From: Trachelipus rathkii
Taxonomy: Eukaryota > Arthropoda > Malacostraca > Isopoda > Trachelipodidae
Reading direction: 5' to 3'
Assembly: GCA_015478945.1 (NCBI GenBank)
Contig: JABUQX010126240.1
Location: forward strand, 20,001 to 43,586
Length of the DNA stretch: 23,586 bases
This document shows, piece by piece, positions 1-10,589 of this stretch. The notes below the pieces were generated by a model that did not search any database, had not been told where the DNA came from, and saw nothing but the letters and a program-made list of their open reading frames with translations. The translations under genes and the position numbers were made by a program. The first letter of the stretch is position 1. Every line of letters starts with the position of its first letter.

Positions 1-50
1 CACGACACTTAAGAAAGAATACAAAATGAAAATAAGCATGTCAAAAATAG

Positions 51-124
51 TATATAAAAATTATTTAATATAACAATATATAATATATACTAAAATTATG
101 TATTATTATAATATTATAATATAT

Positions 125-158
<34 letters not shown>

Positions 159-361
159 AATATATTTATAGTATATATATATATATAATATATATAGATA
201 TTAACTATATATAATATATATATATATATTAATATATATATATAAATAATTAATATATATATATATTATATATATTAATATTATATATATATCATATTAA
301 TTAATATTATATAAATATTAATATAATTAATATTATATAATAAATAAAAATATTTATATTA

Positions 362-393
<32 letters not shown>

Positions 394-479
394 AATTATA
401 TATATATATAGTTATATATATATATATATTAGTAAGTATTATATATAATATTAATATATATACTATATATATTATATAC
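51..479. repeat. AT microsatellite block, (TA)n with TAA/TTA interruptions
   Basis: The block is almost wholly A and T: runs of alternating TA up to about 20 bases, broken by ATTA, AATA and TTAA steps. It is self-complementary along its length and could form hairpins or cruciforms. It ends directly against a run of ten C (487-496). Bases 1-50 before it are ordinary A-rich sequence with no recognisable feature. Two similar blocks lie at 9587-9878 and 17551-17756, each next to non-satellite DNA. Confidence 0.95.
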
Positions 480-1149
480 AAATGTTCCCCCCCCCCACAT
501 TCCATGCAATATGCAACTAATATAATATTGTTAACTTATGAATTTTCATGAGACTAGAATTGAAAACACAGTTAAATAAATTTTATAAGTTAATTTCAAG
601 TAAATTACAAGAGTATTTTTTTGTTACTTTAAGAATAATTTGCAATTGCAAAGGGTGGATTGCAACTGGAATTAAATGTCCTATGTGACAAGTTGGTTCA
701 CCCGTTGACAGCTAATGTCATTTAAGCACCTGGCAGGCAGATGTTTGAGAGCAGAGGCTATAAAAACCTCATATATCATGTGATCATTACCATTTTCACT
801 AAAATTTTCAACTAAAATCAACATAAACGAGGTTCAAATTCAATTCTCAATATAGTGTGGATCCTAACGATACTTGAGTACTCTGTGCACTTTGATGTGA
901 AAATCTAAATTAAATCATTTATAATAAATATAACATAATGTTAAAAATATAGGTTATGTAAGGTAAATTGTTCTATAATTTCTTCATTCATTTTCAATAT
1001 TTATGATTTCTATCTAATCTCACTATTCATCAATTTCTCTTAACCTTTCACTCCCAATTTTACTACCTATCAGATAGTATATTTATAAGATGCTAGGTTA
1101 CAAAAGCCAAGATGGACTGAGTTTAATTTAATGGGACTATCGAAGAGCT
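480..1149. other. AT-rich ordinary sequence between AT block and satellite
   Basis: The 18-base satellite unit is absent here and both strands have a mixed base composition. The segment holds a C10 run at 487-496, an isolated TATA-like motif (separate entry), and AT-rich sequence to the first satellite monomer near 1150. No frame longer than about 30 codons looks coding. A plus-strand frame after a stop near 811 runs through about 30 sense codons to a TAA near 910, but it has no ATG and I give it no function. It could be single-copy DNA or a remnant of a dispersed repeat. Confidence 0.6.
759..790 (+). promoter_or_regulatory. Possible RNA polymerase II core promoter (TATA plus Inr-like)
   Basis: TATAAAAA lies at 759-766, and TCATTA at 784-789 places a candidate initiator A 27 bases downstream of the first T. 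That spacing suits a TATA promoter, and TCATTA is one base from the arthropod initiator TCA(G/T)T(C/T). GAGAG-type sequence (748-752) lies just upstream. No intact coding sequence follows; the satellite begins about 360 bases downstream. In AT-rich DNA such a pair can arise by chance, so this is a weak call. Confidence 0.2.
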
Positions 1150-3090
1150 GGATCAGGGTTGAGAGGGTAGTCAGGGTTAAGAAGGCATAAGGCGGTCAAG
1201 GTTGAGAGGGTGGATCGTATGTGTATATAAGAAGGCGTCAGTAGGTTGACGAGGTATGAGTGCGTCAAGGGTATTAAGATGGCGATCAGGGTTGTAAGAA
1301 GGGCGGTGGTCAGAGTTAAAAAAGCGCGGTATCAGGTTGTAAAGTGAAGGGTGGATCAGGGTTAAGATGAGCGGTCAAGGGTTATCGAAGGTATTGCGGT
1401 TCAATGTAGTATCATTGAAGAGGTAGCGGTCAGTAGGTTGAAGAGGTTAGGTTCTAGTAGGTGTATAAGAAGGCGGTCAGGGTTGAGAGGGTCTGGTCAG
1501 TAGTAGTTCTTTGAAGGATGGTGTCATGAGGTTAAGAATGCGGTCAGTATAGGTTGTAGAAGGTAAGAGCGGATCAGTGAGTTGAGAAAGGGTGAGTCAG
1601 GGTTGAGAGTGATGTCAGGGATTAAGAAAGGCGGACATGTGGTTATGGAGGGCGGTCAGGGTTGAGAGGTGGTCAGCGTTAAAGAAAAAGTCGGTCAGTA
1701 GGTTATATAAGTAGGTAGCGGTCAGGGTTTGAGAGGGCGTGAGTCAAGGTTGAGAGGGTGGTCAAGGTGTGTTAAGAAGGCGGTCAGGGTTGAGGAGGTG
1801 TCGGATCATAACGGGCTGGGAGATGGGTGATCAAGGGTTTAAGAAGAGTACGGTCAGTATAGGGTTTATGTAGAAGGGCGGTCAGGGTTTGAAGAGGGTC
1901 AGTCTAGAAGGTTTGAGAGTGAGTGGTATTAGTATAGTAGGTTAAAGAAGGCGGTCTGGTTAAAGTGAGTGGTCTTAGGGAGTTAAGCGAATGCAGGTGG
2001 AAGTTATAAGCAGAGGTTGTAGAGGGTGGTTATCAGGTAAAGAGGCGGTCAGGAGGTTGGGGGTAAGGGTGGTCAGTTGAGTTATGAAAAAGTGACGCGG
2101 TCAGGTTGAGATAAGTGGAGGTTCAGAAGGGTTATAAGACGGTCGGTTCAGAGTTGGAAGGGTGAGTGGTCAAGGTAGAAAAGGGCGGTCAAGGTTATGA
2201 GAGGGGTTCTATGAAGGGTAAAATAAGAAAAAAGGGTCAGTCCAAGGATGGTGGCAGTAGGGTAGTTAGGTAGTTAAGGAAAAAAGCTACAGGGTCAAGT
2301 GGTTAGAGAAGGGTTATCAGGTGAGAGTTAAAAAGGGTCGTCATATAGTGGAGAGGGTAGTCAGAGATTGAGAGGGTGGTAAGTAGTTAAGTAAAGGCAG
2401 GATCATATTCAGGTGTTATAGATAGAGTAGGCGGTTCAAGGTAGTTAGATACGTAAAGGTATGGATCAATATAGCGCTTTAAGAAGTGCAGTCAGCGGTT
2501 ATGAGTAGGTATGACAGTATACAGTATAGGTAGAAAAGTACGGTCTATAGGTGAGAGTGGTGTCTAAGGGTTAGGGAGGTAGGACGGTCAGGGTTTGAAA
2601 GAGGGTCGAGTGTAAGAGGTGTGAGAAGGGTATGTTGATCAGGGTTAAGAAGGAGGTCAGGGGTTCGAGAAAGCAGGTCAAGCGAGATTTTATAGAGAAG
2701 GGTCGGGTCTATAATGTTTAATAAGAAGGTGGTATAATATATATATCAGTGGAGTTTAAAAGATAAAGGCGGTGCAGTAGGTTTGAGAGGTGACGGTCAG
2801 TAGGTTGAGAGGTGCGGATATATCAAGGTAGTTGAAAAGGGTTGGGATCCTAGTAGTTAGAAATAATAAGCGGGTAAAAGATAGAGTAGAGGGTGGTTAC
2901 ATACCTTGGTTATAGAGGGGTCAAGGTTGAAAGGTGTGGGTCAGGGTTTATAAGAAGTCAGTTTCAGATAATAGGTTTATTGAGAGGGTGTACCGTATCG
3001 GAGGTTATAGACACGGGGGGTAAGTGAGGTTGTAAGTATAAGGTGGTAATTATACAGGGTAATAATAGAAGGCGGTCTGACATTTGGAGT
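1150..3090 (+). repeat. 18/36-base satellite array, TA-peppered state
   Basis: A and B monomers are easily recognised (for example at 1150-1190, 1470-1500, 1640-1670 and 1730-1800), but spacing is irregular. Many copies carry inserted TA, GTA or TATA, typically turning CAGGGTT into CAGTAGGTT or CAGTATAGGTT. A short (TA)n tract sits at about 2736-2747. The array starts abruptly at 1150 after non-satellite DNA. Past about 3090 the units become hard to follow. No gene is visible. Confidence 0.85.
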
Positions 3091-6000
3091 GTGAGTTTTT
3101 TTGTCGGGACGAAATTGGGATTATGAAGTAAAGAGTTACAATAAATAAGAGGCGGTTTTTAGTCAGGGGCTTGACAGCAAAGACTGGTCCGGGGTTTGAG
3201 AGCTGGGGAAACTGTGTCTAGAAAAGTGAGGGATTATCGATAGATAATTTTGGAGAGGGTTGGACAGGCGAAAAGAGTGGGGTGTCAGGCATTTGTGAAT
3301 AGTTAAAATGACTTTTGACATAAGACTGGCCAGGGTCAAGAGGCTTTAAAGGGATTGAGTAACACGAGGTTGCGAGAATCTCAGGAAGAAAGGTATTGAA
3401 TGCTAGGGCGGTCAGAGTGCAAGGAACTTGGGTTAGTAGAAGATTGGCTCAGAGGTTGAGTCGGTGTCGCGTAATCAGTCAGGAAGTACTTGGTTAAGAA
3501 AGACTGACACAGTTAGAGAGTGAAAGGGGGAGTCAAGGATGACTAAGAGACGCTCAGCGGTCAGTGGAGTGGAAGAGGAAGGGGAGAGGTTTCTCAAGGG
3601 TTGAAGAAGCGAAGAAGCAGGGTATAAAATGGTTCCTAACGCTAAAGGATGGATGACAGGCGGAGATGAGTTAAAAGAACAACAGAAAAGTGGGCGCTGA
3701 GTAAGACGGTTTGAAAAGGTCAGAGGTGGGGAAGAAAACCGAGAGGATTGGGCGTTATAAGAGAGAAACGGGCGGGATAACTAGGGAACGGTGGAGGGCA
3801 AGTAGTCAGAACGTTAAGCTTAGATAAAGGCGGTCCAGAAAAAATTAAAAAAGACGGATCTTATGGGAGGTTGAGAGGAGACACAGTAGTCGAGAGCTAA
3901 TGAAGAACTAGATCTAGGAGTTGAGGATAGGGTATGGTCAAGGAAACGTTATAGAATAAAAAGGCTAGATCGAGTAACAAAGGAGGTTGTAGGGACGGGG
4001 CGGGGTGAAAGCGTGCGGCTTAAAAGTTAAAAGCCCAAAGACGGTCAGCGGTGAGAGGCAAAGGAGCTGTTCAGGCAAGTAAAACGAGATCAGTGGCTCT
4101 GAGAGGCTGGAGGGTCAAGGATAGATTAAAATGGGAAGGGCGGTCTAGTGTATGAAGAAGTGGCGACAAGCGTGTGGAAGGAGGTGGGCGGGAGTACAAG
4201 CCAGGAAAAAGAAGGGGAGCCAGTTATAACAGGAGGTTGACGAAGATGGGAGGAAGTCAGCTGGAGATATACATAGGAAGGCGGTCAGAGTCGGCTTGAG
4301 CAAAAGAGGGTGAGTTCTCTCACGAAGGGTTAAGAAGGCGGTAAGACGTTGAGAGGGGACTGGAAATCACGAGAGCTCTGTTTCAGTTAGACAGACACAC
4401 GTGATAGGTGTAGAGAGGGTAGTTCAAGGTGTTTATAGAGAGGAGATGGTTGAATACAGACTGGCCAGCGTTGAACGGCGTTGCAAGTACACAGTGAGTT
4501 TAAGAAAAGTACGGGTCATCGCAAGGTTCTCGAGAGAGATATGAGTCAGAGGTAACAAACAGGCCAGTCAGGTTGAGATGGGTGTGGTCAGAAGTTTGAT
4601 TGTTGTTGTAAAGAGCAGAAGTTCAGAGGTTGACGAGGATGTGAAGTCAGGGATTAAGGATAGAAGGTGCCACGAGATACGAGAGAAGAGCTCTCGAAGG
4701 AGCCTCTAGTGGCCTGTGCGAGGAACATAGTTGATTCCAGGGTCTGGTTAGGGTTAAGGAGAGGGCAAGGCAGAGTGGCCATACGTATGTTACGGTGTCG
4801 AGAGAACGTTTCACGCTCGGAGTACAAGCTTGACGAAGGTAGCTATGAGAGAGATTAAAACGGGAGAGCGTTAACCTTGCGTATCCAGGTTCACCTCATA
4901 GGAGTTGGTATTTAGGTAAAATATAGGATTAAGGCGGAAATACCATAGGTGCAGCGTGAATTGAGAGAAATCGGATCAAGTGGCCCTGGATCGAAGTAGT
5001 ATGAGTTTGAAATAAGGATTTATGATGGGTTGAACAAGGCTCCTCGCAGCTCTAAAGAAGAACGCTTGGAAGTGTCAGTGACACGGTTGAAGAGGGCTGG
5101 TCAGGAGTAAAAGGATGAAAGAAGATGATTTGCGGATGGAGTTTCTAAGATGCGCGATCGAGCCAATAAGGGGTAGTGTTGTTGGAAAAGCACGGGCTTG
5201 TCTCCAAGAAAGGCGGTGAGGGAAGGGAAGGCAGGTTGCCTTGTGACGAGTCGTTTAAAGAGTGTTGAGAGAGAAGAATGATGCCGGATGACGAGGGAGT
5301 TAACGAGGTGAGTGGGATCAGAGAGTGGATATAAAGAAGGCGGTTAGAGGATGTTGAGAGGGCGTTTCAGGAGATTGAGAGGCGGTAGGTACAGTGCAGG
5401 TTTGGAGAAATATAAGGGCAGATATCACGTGGGGTTGAGACAGAGGCTTGGAGTCGAGGGCCGTTGAGGAGGTCAGTGGCTGCCAGATACGTGAAACGTA
5501 GTGTCTGTCAAAGAAAGAGGACTGATCACACGAAGGTCAGAGTTTCAATATGAGGGAGAGGAGAGCTGGCAAGAGAGGGTTGAGTGCCAGGGTCGATCAG
5601 GGGTCAGTAAGAACAGTTTTTGCGGAGTTCTAGTGGGAGAATTGAGATCAGGAACGGTCAGGAAAGATTTAGAGAGGATAGCATGCGGGACAGGGTGTTT
5701 AGAGCGTGGTTGCGATCAAGGGTTAGGAGGGAAGACGGGCAGTCAGGTATTGAGCAACAGGAGGCGGGTTCACGCACGCGTCGGAGTAAGATAGCAACGA
5801 AACGCGAGAGCAGCGGGCACTGCATGGTCTGAGAGAGAAACTAAGAAGCGGTAGGGAAATGCATGACAGGGTTAAGAAGCAGAAGCGGAGTCAAAGGGGT
5901 TGCAAAAGAGCGAAAAGTCTGGGAGGGTTAAAGTAGGGAGGTGTCGGTCTGAAGAAACAAGCCGGGAGTAGCAGTGAACCAGAGTAAACTTGTAGGGGAT

Positions 6001-9000
6001 GGGGCGATCCTAGCGGAGTTTCGAAGGGAGTGTGGTCAGGAATGGATTCAAAGGGTGTAAAAAGAGCGGGGTTAGCCACTTGACGCGTTTGAGCACGGAG
6101 CACGAGTAGAGCGCAGTTGAAGGATGACGGCGTGCGATAATCTCAGTCAGACATTAGGTGTTAAAAGGGGGGCGCAGATACATAGATGGTTTTGGAGGGG
6201 AGGGCTGGTAAGGAAGGATGGGAATTGGTAGGTACTCAAGGCAGAGGCAGAAAGAACGAGCGCGAAGGAGGTTATAGACAAGGGCGTCCAATGCGTCCCG
6301 GAGGTGTTTCTCGAAGAATAGGGGAAGGAAAAGCCCTGAGATGCCGCGTCTCAGAAGGTTTGAGATAGGAGAACCGGTTGGTCTCACGGTCCATTTAAAA
6401 GAAAGTGTGGTCAGAGGTATTGCGTAGGAGTGCAGTCACTAGCTTAGGCCAGATTGTAGAAACGATGAAAGCGTGGGATCAGGGTTGAGCAGGGATAGAG
6501 TCAGCGGGCTGTAAACTGGAGGTTCGAGTTGCTGATTACGTGATAAGTTGATAGGCAGGAGTTGGTCAGGTTTTGTGTTTAGGCAGAGGCGGAGTCAGGA
6601 AACGATCTGAGAGGAAAAATTAGTAACCGCAAAAAATGCTAATAATACTATGGCACAAATAGACCATGAGAATTGGTTCAGACGTACGGCTAGGAAGTTC
6701 CACTTGAGCAAATGGTCCGAGATAGATACCCCCTACTTTTGTGCGTAAGATGAACCGCAGCAGTGTTGCCAGGTCGTGGTATGATCTGGTCATAGGTATT
6801 GAAGGGCCACTCCGGTTCGCGATACAGTCAGCCAAAGGCCTGGCTAGATAGGGGAAGCGACTAAGTGACAAGTGGGTCGCTCGACGGGAATTGTTGTTGG
6901 CAAAGAGACGGAACCAGCTCAGAAAGAGGTTGATTGTTGATCACAGGAGTTAAGAAGTACCACGGCCAATTCATGACCGGGTTGATTAGGGTGGAAAGAC
7001 GGAGATTGAGGATGATTCATGGCAGAATTAAAGAATAGTATACAAGATGGCGGAGTGCTATCAGAGGTCGTGGAGCGAGGAGAATGGCGGTGGAGATACG
7101 GCACAGGGGTATGAAAGAGGATTACTAAAGAATGGCGGTCAGGAGAGGTTTAGAGGACAAACCGAATCTGGTCCAGGACAATCGAGCAGGTGTCAGAGGT
7201 GAGAGTTTCTAATAGGCTTGAAAAAGAAAAAGAGTGAAAACGGAGTCCCGAGCAGATATAGCGGTATTTGAGAGGGTGTCCAAGAACAAGCGAGCGCGTC
7301 AAAGAGTCCAAGTCAGGAGAAGTTTAAAGGTATATAGTTGGCAGAAGTAACTAAACGCGTAAGATGTCACGATGTTTACGCTGTTGCTGAGAGGGTGGTC
7401 CGCGTCTAAGGAAAACGGGACGGGTCATGTAAATAATTTGAGGTCTAGTGAGGGAAGGCATTGGATACATAACGGAGGAGGGGAGCATCTGGTATCAATG
7501 GAATAATACGATAGAGGAGGAATGATGAGTCAAATACTTGAGACAGTTACAAACGCGGGTAAAGAAACGAGGTGTCCATGAGTTTATGCAGGAGTAAATG
7601 AGAAGAAGATTAAAATGAGTGGCCGAATGTTTTCAAAGGTGTGTTAGAGGGTGGTCAAGTTAAGAAGACGGTAAGAGAGGAGTTGAGAGAGTGAGGGCAT
7701 CAGCCGTCGAACGGAAGGGAAGAGAGTTCGAGTTAAAAGGGCAGTCCAGGATGGTCAGGTTGATTAGCAAGGGAGTGTGTAATCTTCAGGTTGACCGGTT
7801 AAGGCAGTCAGGGTTGGAGGAGGGTGGTCCAGCGAACAGGTTCGTAAATATAAGAAGGCCCAGAAGTCGCAGACAAGAGATAATCGAGGATGAGTTACCA
7901 CTACGAGGGAGATGAGTAGGTATCCCAAGAGAGTTAGTTAGGATGAAAAAGAAAAAGGAAAATTTCTATTGTTGTGCTAAAAGAGCCATTTAAGACAGTT
8001 TGGTGATAGTCCCGAAGTGCATATCTGACAACCGCCAGGTGGTTGTATATTGGACGTTAAAGAGTCCGAAAGGAAAAAGTCGAAGGCGAACATTTTGGCG
8101 AAAGAAACTCGGCAAAATAGTATGAATTGAGGAGAGAGAAGTGATAGAGGAGGAGTATAATCAAGTTGTTAAAATATGCACGGGTGCCTCCTAGAGGTCA
8201 AAAGAAGAAGATAGCACGCGCAAGTAAGCATTACAAGATAAGAAAAGGGGAAGGATAGTTGCAAGAAGGTGATGTATCTAAACGCGAGAAAGGAAGAAAG
8301 AGGTCTTATCCAGAAGAAAGCGAAACGGAGAAAAAGGAATACAAAGATGGCACAGTAGTGATTGGATACTAGGTGCGGATTGGGAGGAGATCCATTCACC
8401 AATAGCTAATTGGTGGGTGGTAAGAGCGTGTCACAGGGAGTTAAAGTTAGAATGAGGAGTGTCAATGAAGTGTGTGACGGTATAGAGAGAGAAAGGAGAC
8501 TGAGTGAGGGGTAGGCAAAGGAAGGTGACGGGTCGACGATGAGAGGAATTGTAACAAAGAAAAATGGGGGTGGAGGATCAAGAAAACGCGAGGTTAGAAT
8601 TAGCTATGAGATAGCGCAAAGGCCAACTTATGATCAATTATTGATCGGAGTCAGACAGTGACATAAGTTTGAGGGAGGAAAAAGTAACGGAAGATTTCAA
8701 TTACGTTCTTGAAGATGGAGATTGGAAAAGAGGCAGGGCAAAGTCAAATGCAGAAGAGAGATGTAAGCAAATATGTGAGAAAGTTACATACAAATGTTTA
8801 AAGAAAATATGATGAGAAAGACAAGGCGATGTGGAGAAAATATAAGGGGATTGTTTGGAGGAGAAGCTCGAATTATTTGGGAGGTAATATGTTGAAATAG
8901 GGAAAGACTGTAACAGAAAGAAATATGTTTAGTGCATATGAAGACAGCGTGAACAAAAGGAATAGAGGGGGAATAGCAAGTGTCGAATGTGTTCAAGGAA

Positions 9001-9205
9001 GGTGGATAAAGAATAGTTTAACAGAGAGAAATTTGTTAACAATTCATTGGATGGTCAGGGAGTTAGAAAATAGAACAGAAGAAGAAATGAACGAGGATGC
9101 GAGCGTCGAAAAAGGAAGCAGGTGTGATAAAAAGAAGCAAGAATAAGCAAAGGATGTGAGCGTTGAGAGTATAAGGATCTCAATAATCCAGGCGGGGTCA
9201 GGGTA
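3091..9205 (+). repeat. Highly degenerate remains of the same satellite
   Basis: Traces such as GGCGGTCAG, GGTTGAGAG and GGTTAAGAA recur throughout (for example 4270-4290, 5330-5380, 7800-7830, 9190-9205), but runs of intact monomers are gone. The purine bias of the plus strand stays: a hand count of 8461-8520 gives 46 purines of 60, and 5581-5640 gives 37 of 60. From about 8100 to 9150 it becomes more A-rich and less satellite-like. Open frames of 60-97 codons here (5501-5794, 7691-7915, 8925-9146) are rich in R, K, E and G, as expected of purine-rich DNA, and I do not call them genes. A small perfect hairpin, CGAGAG/CTCTCG, lies at 4680-4696. Confidence 0.65.
6611..6750 (+). other. Coding-like island in the satellite, possible exon fragment
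   Basis: This stretch breaks the purine bias and contains no satellite motif. A plus-strand frame is open from just after a TGA at 6608-6610 to a TAA at 6746-6748, 45 sense codons. From the ATG at 6650 it gives 32 residues starting MAQIDHENWFRRTARKFHLS and ending near TPYFCA. The stop overlaps GTAAGA at 6745-6750, a strong match to a 5' splice site, so the frame could leave an exon there instead of stopping. No good 3' splice site is seen upstream apart from weak AGs near 6611-6622. I recognise no domain. Satellite traces resume at about 6785. Chance is a real alternative at this length. Confidence 0.22.
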
Positions 9206-9586
9206 AGCTTACGGACTAGTGGGAGAATTTGTGGGAGTAAGATTAATGAGCCAGATTATTTTTGTAGAAGTAAATGCAGGTCGACAATCTGGAACCTGGC
9301 AGCTGATCACCTGAACCACCTCGTAGCGCGGAATGTACTTGGATTCACAGCCGAAGAGGCATCCGCCAAAGGACAGGAGCAAAAGGATGAAAGACAAATG
9401 TTCTATGAATAGGTATAGTAAAAGGAGCTAAATTACAAGTACATATTTGCTTGCGTTTGTGGGGGCAAAATGGTATGCGATAACTAACATAACTGTATAC
9501 TAAATTTTGCTGTAGTCAGTATTCCCCCTTGCTGTTACTGCCAACGCCCCATTTTCTTAGTAATGTAATGTGATCTAGCTTCTCAA
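9206..9586. other. Ordinary-sequence island between satellite and AT block
   Basis: The last satellite trace ends near 9205. After it comes mixed-composition DNA to the (TA)n block. The first half (about 9258-9427) is GC-balanced and coding-like on the minus strand (separate entry). The second half (9428-9586) is AT-rich; on the minus strand it ends in TTGTAATTTAG at 9428-9438, which would serve as a 3' splice site in front of the minus-strand frame. I see no other feature in the second half. Confidence 0.6.
9209..9427 (-). other. Possible exon fragment with signal-peptide-like segment
   Basis: On the minus strand a frame is open from 9427 (after a TAG that could be the end of an intron) to a TAA at 9209-9211, with no ATG. 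Its first part is strongly hydrophobic (LSFILLLLSFGGCLFG) and is followed by CESKYIPRYEVVQVISCQ, the pattern of a signal peptide or membrane anchor and the start of a cysteine-containing secreted domain. In 28 codons over about 9289-9372, 22 end in G or C, which is striking in this AT-rich context. Possible 5' splice sites are CAG|GTGATC and CAG|GTTCCA near 9284-9306. The plus strand over the same bases is also open (9167-9412, 81 codons, hydrophilic), so strand is uncertain, but only about 15 of the 28 plus-strand codons over this stretch end in G or C. No family recognised. Confidence 0.25.
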
Positions 9587-9878
9587 TTTAATATATAGTA
9601 TATATATATATATATATAATATTTTATATAAAATATATTAGATATATATAATATATAGTAATATATATTATATATATATATAATATATTAGATATTACTC
9701 TATATTTTATATATATATATATATAGTATATATTATATATATATATATAATATATTATATATATATATCTATATATATATATATAGCGTATATATATATA
9801 TGATATAGTACGTATATTATATTATATATATATTTATTATAGTATATAATATTAAAATATATATAGATGTATATATAC
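9587..9878. repeat. AT microsatellite block
   Basis: Nearly pure A/T, mostly alternating TA with ATTA, TAATA and occasional single G or C (for example near 9786 and 9810). It lies between two non-satellite islands, not directly against the satellite. It has the same style of interruption as 51-479. Confidence 0.95.
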
Positions 9879-9949
9879 AAGTCATATTTTCTTTATTTGA
9901 AAGGTTTGTGAATTGTTAAGAAAAACGGGAGATTATTTGTCTAACCCTC

Positions 9950-9978
9950 GCGCGTACGATTGCGTTTGGCTTACGCGC
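9950..9978. repeat. CG-rich inverted repeat GCGCGTA/TACGCGC
   Basis: GCGCGTA at 9950-9956 pairs perfectly with TACGCGC at 9972-9978 around a 15-base loop. It is a CpG-dense patch in AT-rich DNA and lies directly upstream of the stronger hairpin at 9985-10011. Together they form two hairpins back to back. Confidence 0.5.
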
Positions 9979-9984
9979 ACGTAC

Positions 9985-10011
9985 GGTGTGGGCAAAGAAT
10001 CTGCCCACACC
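9985..10011. repeat. Perfect 10-bp hairpin, copy 1
   Basis: GGTGTGGGCA (9985-9994) pairs with TGCCCACACC (10002-10011) over a 7-base loop. It is preceded by CACGTAC (9978-9984) and followed by ATATTTTTAG and a T-rich stretch ending in TTTCTTAAATTT. The same order of elements recurs at 10509-10572, so this is a module and not an isolated palindrome. On the plus strand, a GC stem followed by T-rich sequence looks like an intrinsic terminator, but nothing else here is bacterial. Confidence 0.7.
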
Positions 10012-10490
10012 ATATTTTTAGGCTTTTTTTTTCTTAAATTTGACAACTAATTTCATATAGATAGTGTGTGTGTAATGGACCTTTTGCAGTTGATCTACCT
10101 AGTTTTTGTACTTTGATGTTTATCTATTATATTTTAATTATTAATTTGAAAAATGGGTGTTTTTACTTGTGTTATTCCAATGACAATCATAAGATTGGGC
10201 CTTGTAACAAAACAAACTATGCAGCGCAAAATCTCTTTAAAATTTGGTAGGTGATGTTCCTAGATTAGTTCTAAAAACAATACTCTGCAGCACCTAATAT
10301 AGCCTCAAAGGACTCGAAAAAAATTTTAAACGTAGGGGGGGAGTGTTATTTTTAAAATTTTTCAAAGATTATTGCATTTAAGAGAAAAGTGGTTTTAGAG
10401 TTACTGAAAATTGGGTTTTAAAAATACTAAAAAAAAGTATAAGATATCCTTGAAGTTTGAAGTAAAGAAAAATAGTTGAAAGGGTTTATC

Positions 10491-10504
10491 AGCTGTATAC
10501 AGCT
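10491..10504. repeat. 14-base perfect palindrome AGCTGTATACAGCT
   Basis: The sequence equals its own reverse complement. It sits 20 bases upstream of the second hairpin, in the place where copy 1 has the CG-rich inverted repeat. No regulator can be assigned to it. Confidence 0.55.
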
Positions 10505-10524
10505 TTGACACGTACAACATACGA

Positions 10525-10544
10525 TGTGGGCAATTTTGCCCACA
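10525..10544. repeat. Perfect hairpin, copy 2
   Basis: TGTGGGCA (10525-10532) pairs with TGCCCACA (10537-10544); the stem extends one more A-T pair inward, leaving a two-base loop. CACGTAC lies upstream at 10509-10515 and ATATTTT-T-AG sequence downstream, as in copy 1. The loop differs from copy 1 in sequence and length (7 against 2-4 bases) while the stem core TGTGGGCA/TGCCCACA is kept, which hints that the fold was conserved, or that the copies are young and the loop free to vary. Confidence 0.7.
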
Positions 10545-10589
10545 CAATATTTTATTAGCGAAATTTCTTAATTTTTGGGTTTAATTTTT

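Larger units (their letters stand above)
9879..10589. other. AT-rich ordinary sequence with two related hairpins
   Basis: No satellite units are present. The segment carries two copies of a hairpin module in the same orientation (9978-10040 and 10509-10572), a 14-base perfect palindrome, a short (TG)n run at about 10064-10072, a T9 run near 10024-10032 and a G7 run near 10335-10341. One plus-strand frame (10068-10250, GTG start, 60 residues) is open but has no recognisable domain or codon bias. The paired hairpins at either end suggest an old non-autonomous mobile element or a local duplication. The satellite restarts at about 10590. Confidence 0.6.

Noticed and set aside
830..850. tRNA-derived SINE, because GAGGTTCAAATTC resembles a tRNA B box
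   Set aside because: No A box lies at the expected distance upstream and no cloverleaf can be drawn.
1150..3090. CRISPR array, because a short motif recurs with variable spacing
   Set aside because: The spacers are themselves degenerate copies of the repeat, and there are no cas genes or any prokaryotic signal.
5501..5794. 97-codon open frame in degenerate satellite
   Set aside because: Purine-rich DNA yields R/E/G-rich frames by chance; it contains satellite traces and no domain or codon bias, and it overlaps another open frame (5620-5832) of equal quality.
8925..9146. 73-codon open frame with an ATG and charged composition
   Set aside because: It consists mainly of codons expected from an A/G-rich strand, has no recognisable motif, and is not in frame with the coding-like island downstream.
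9985..10032. Bacterial intrinsic terminator (GC hairpin followed by T-rich run)
   Set aside because: The T run starts well after the stem, no gene precedes it, and all other features are eukaryotic; a mobile-element or other structured module fits better.
10068..10250. 60-codon open frame in the AT-rich segment with hairpins
   Set aside because: It needs a GTG start, has no domain, and a frame of this length is expected by chance; no codon bias is visible.
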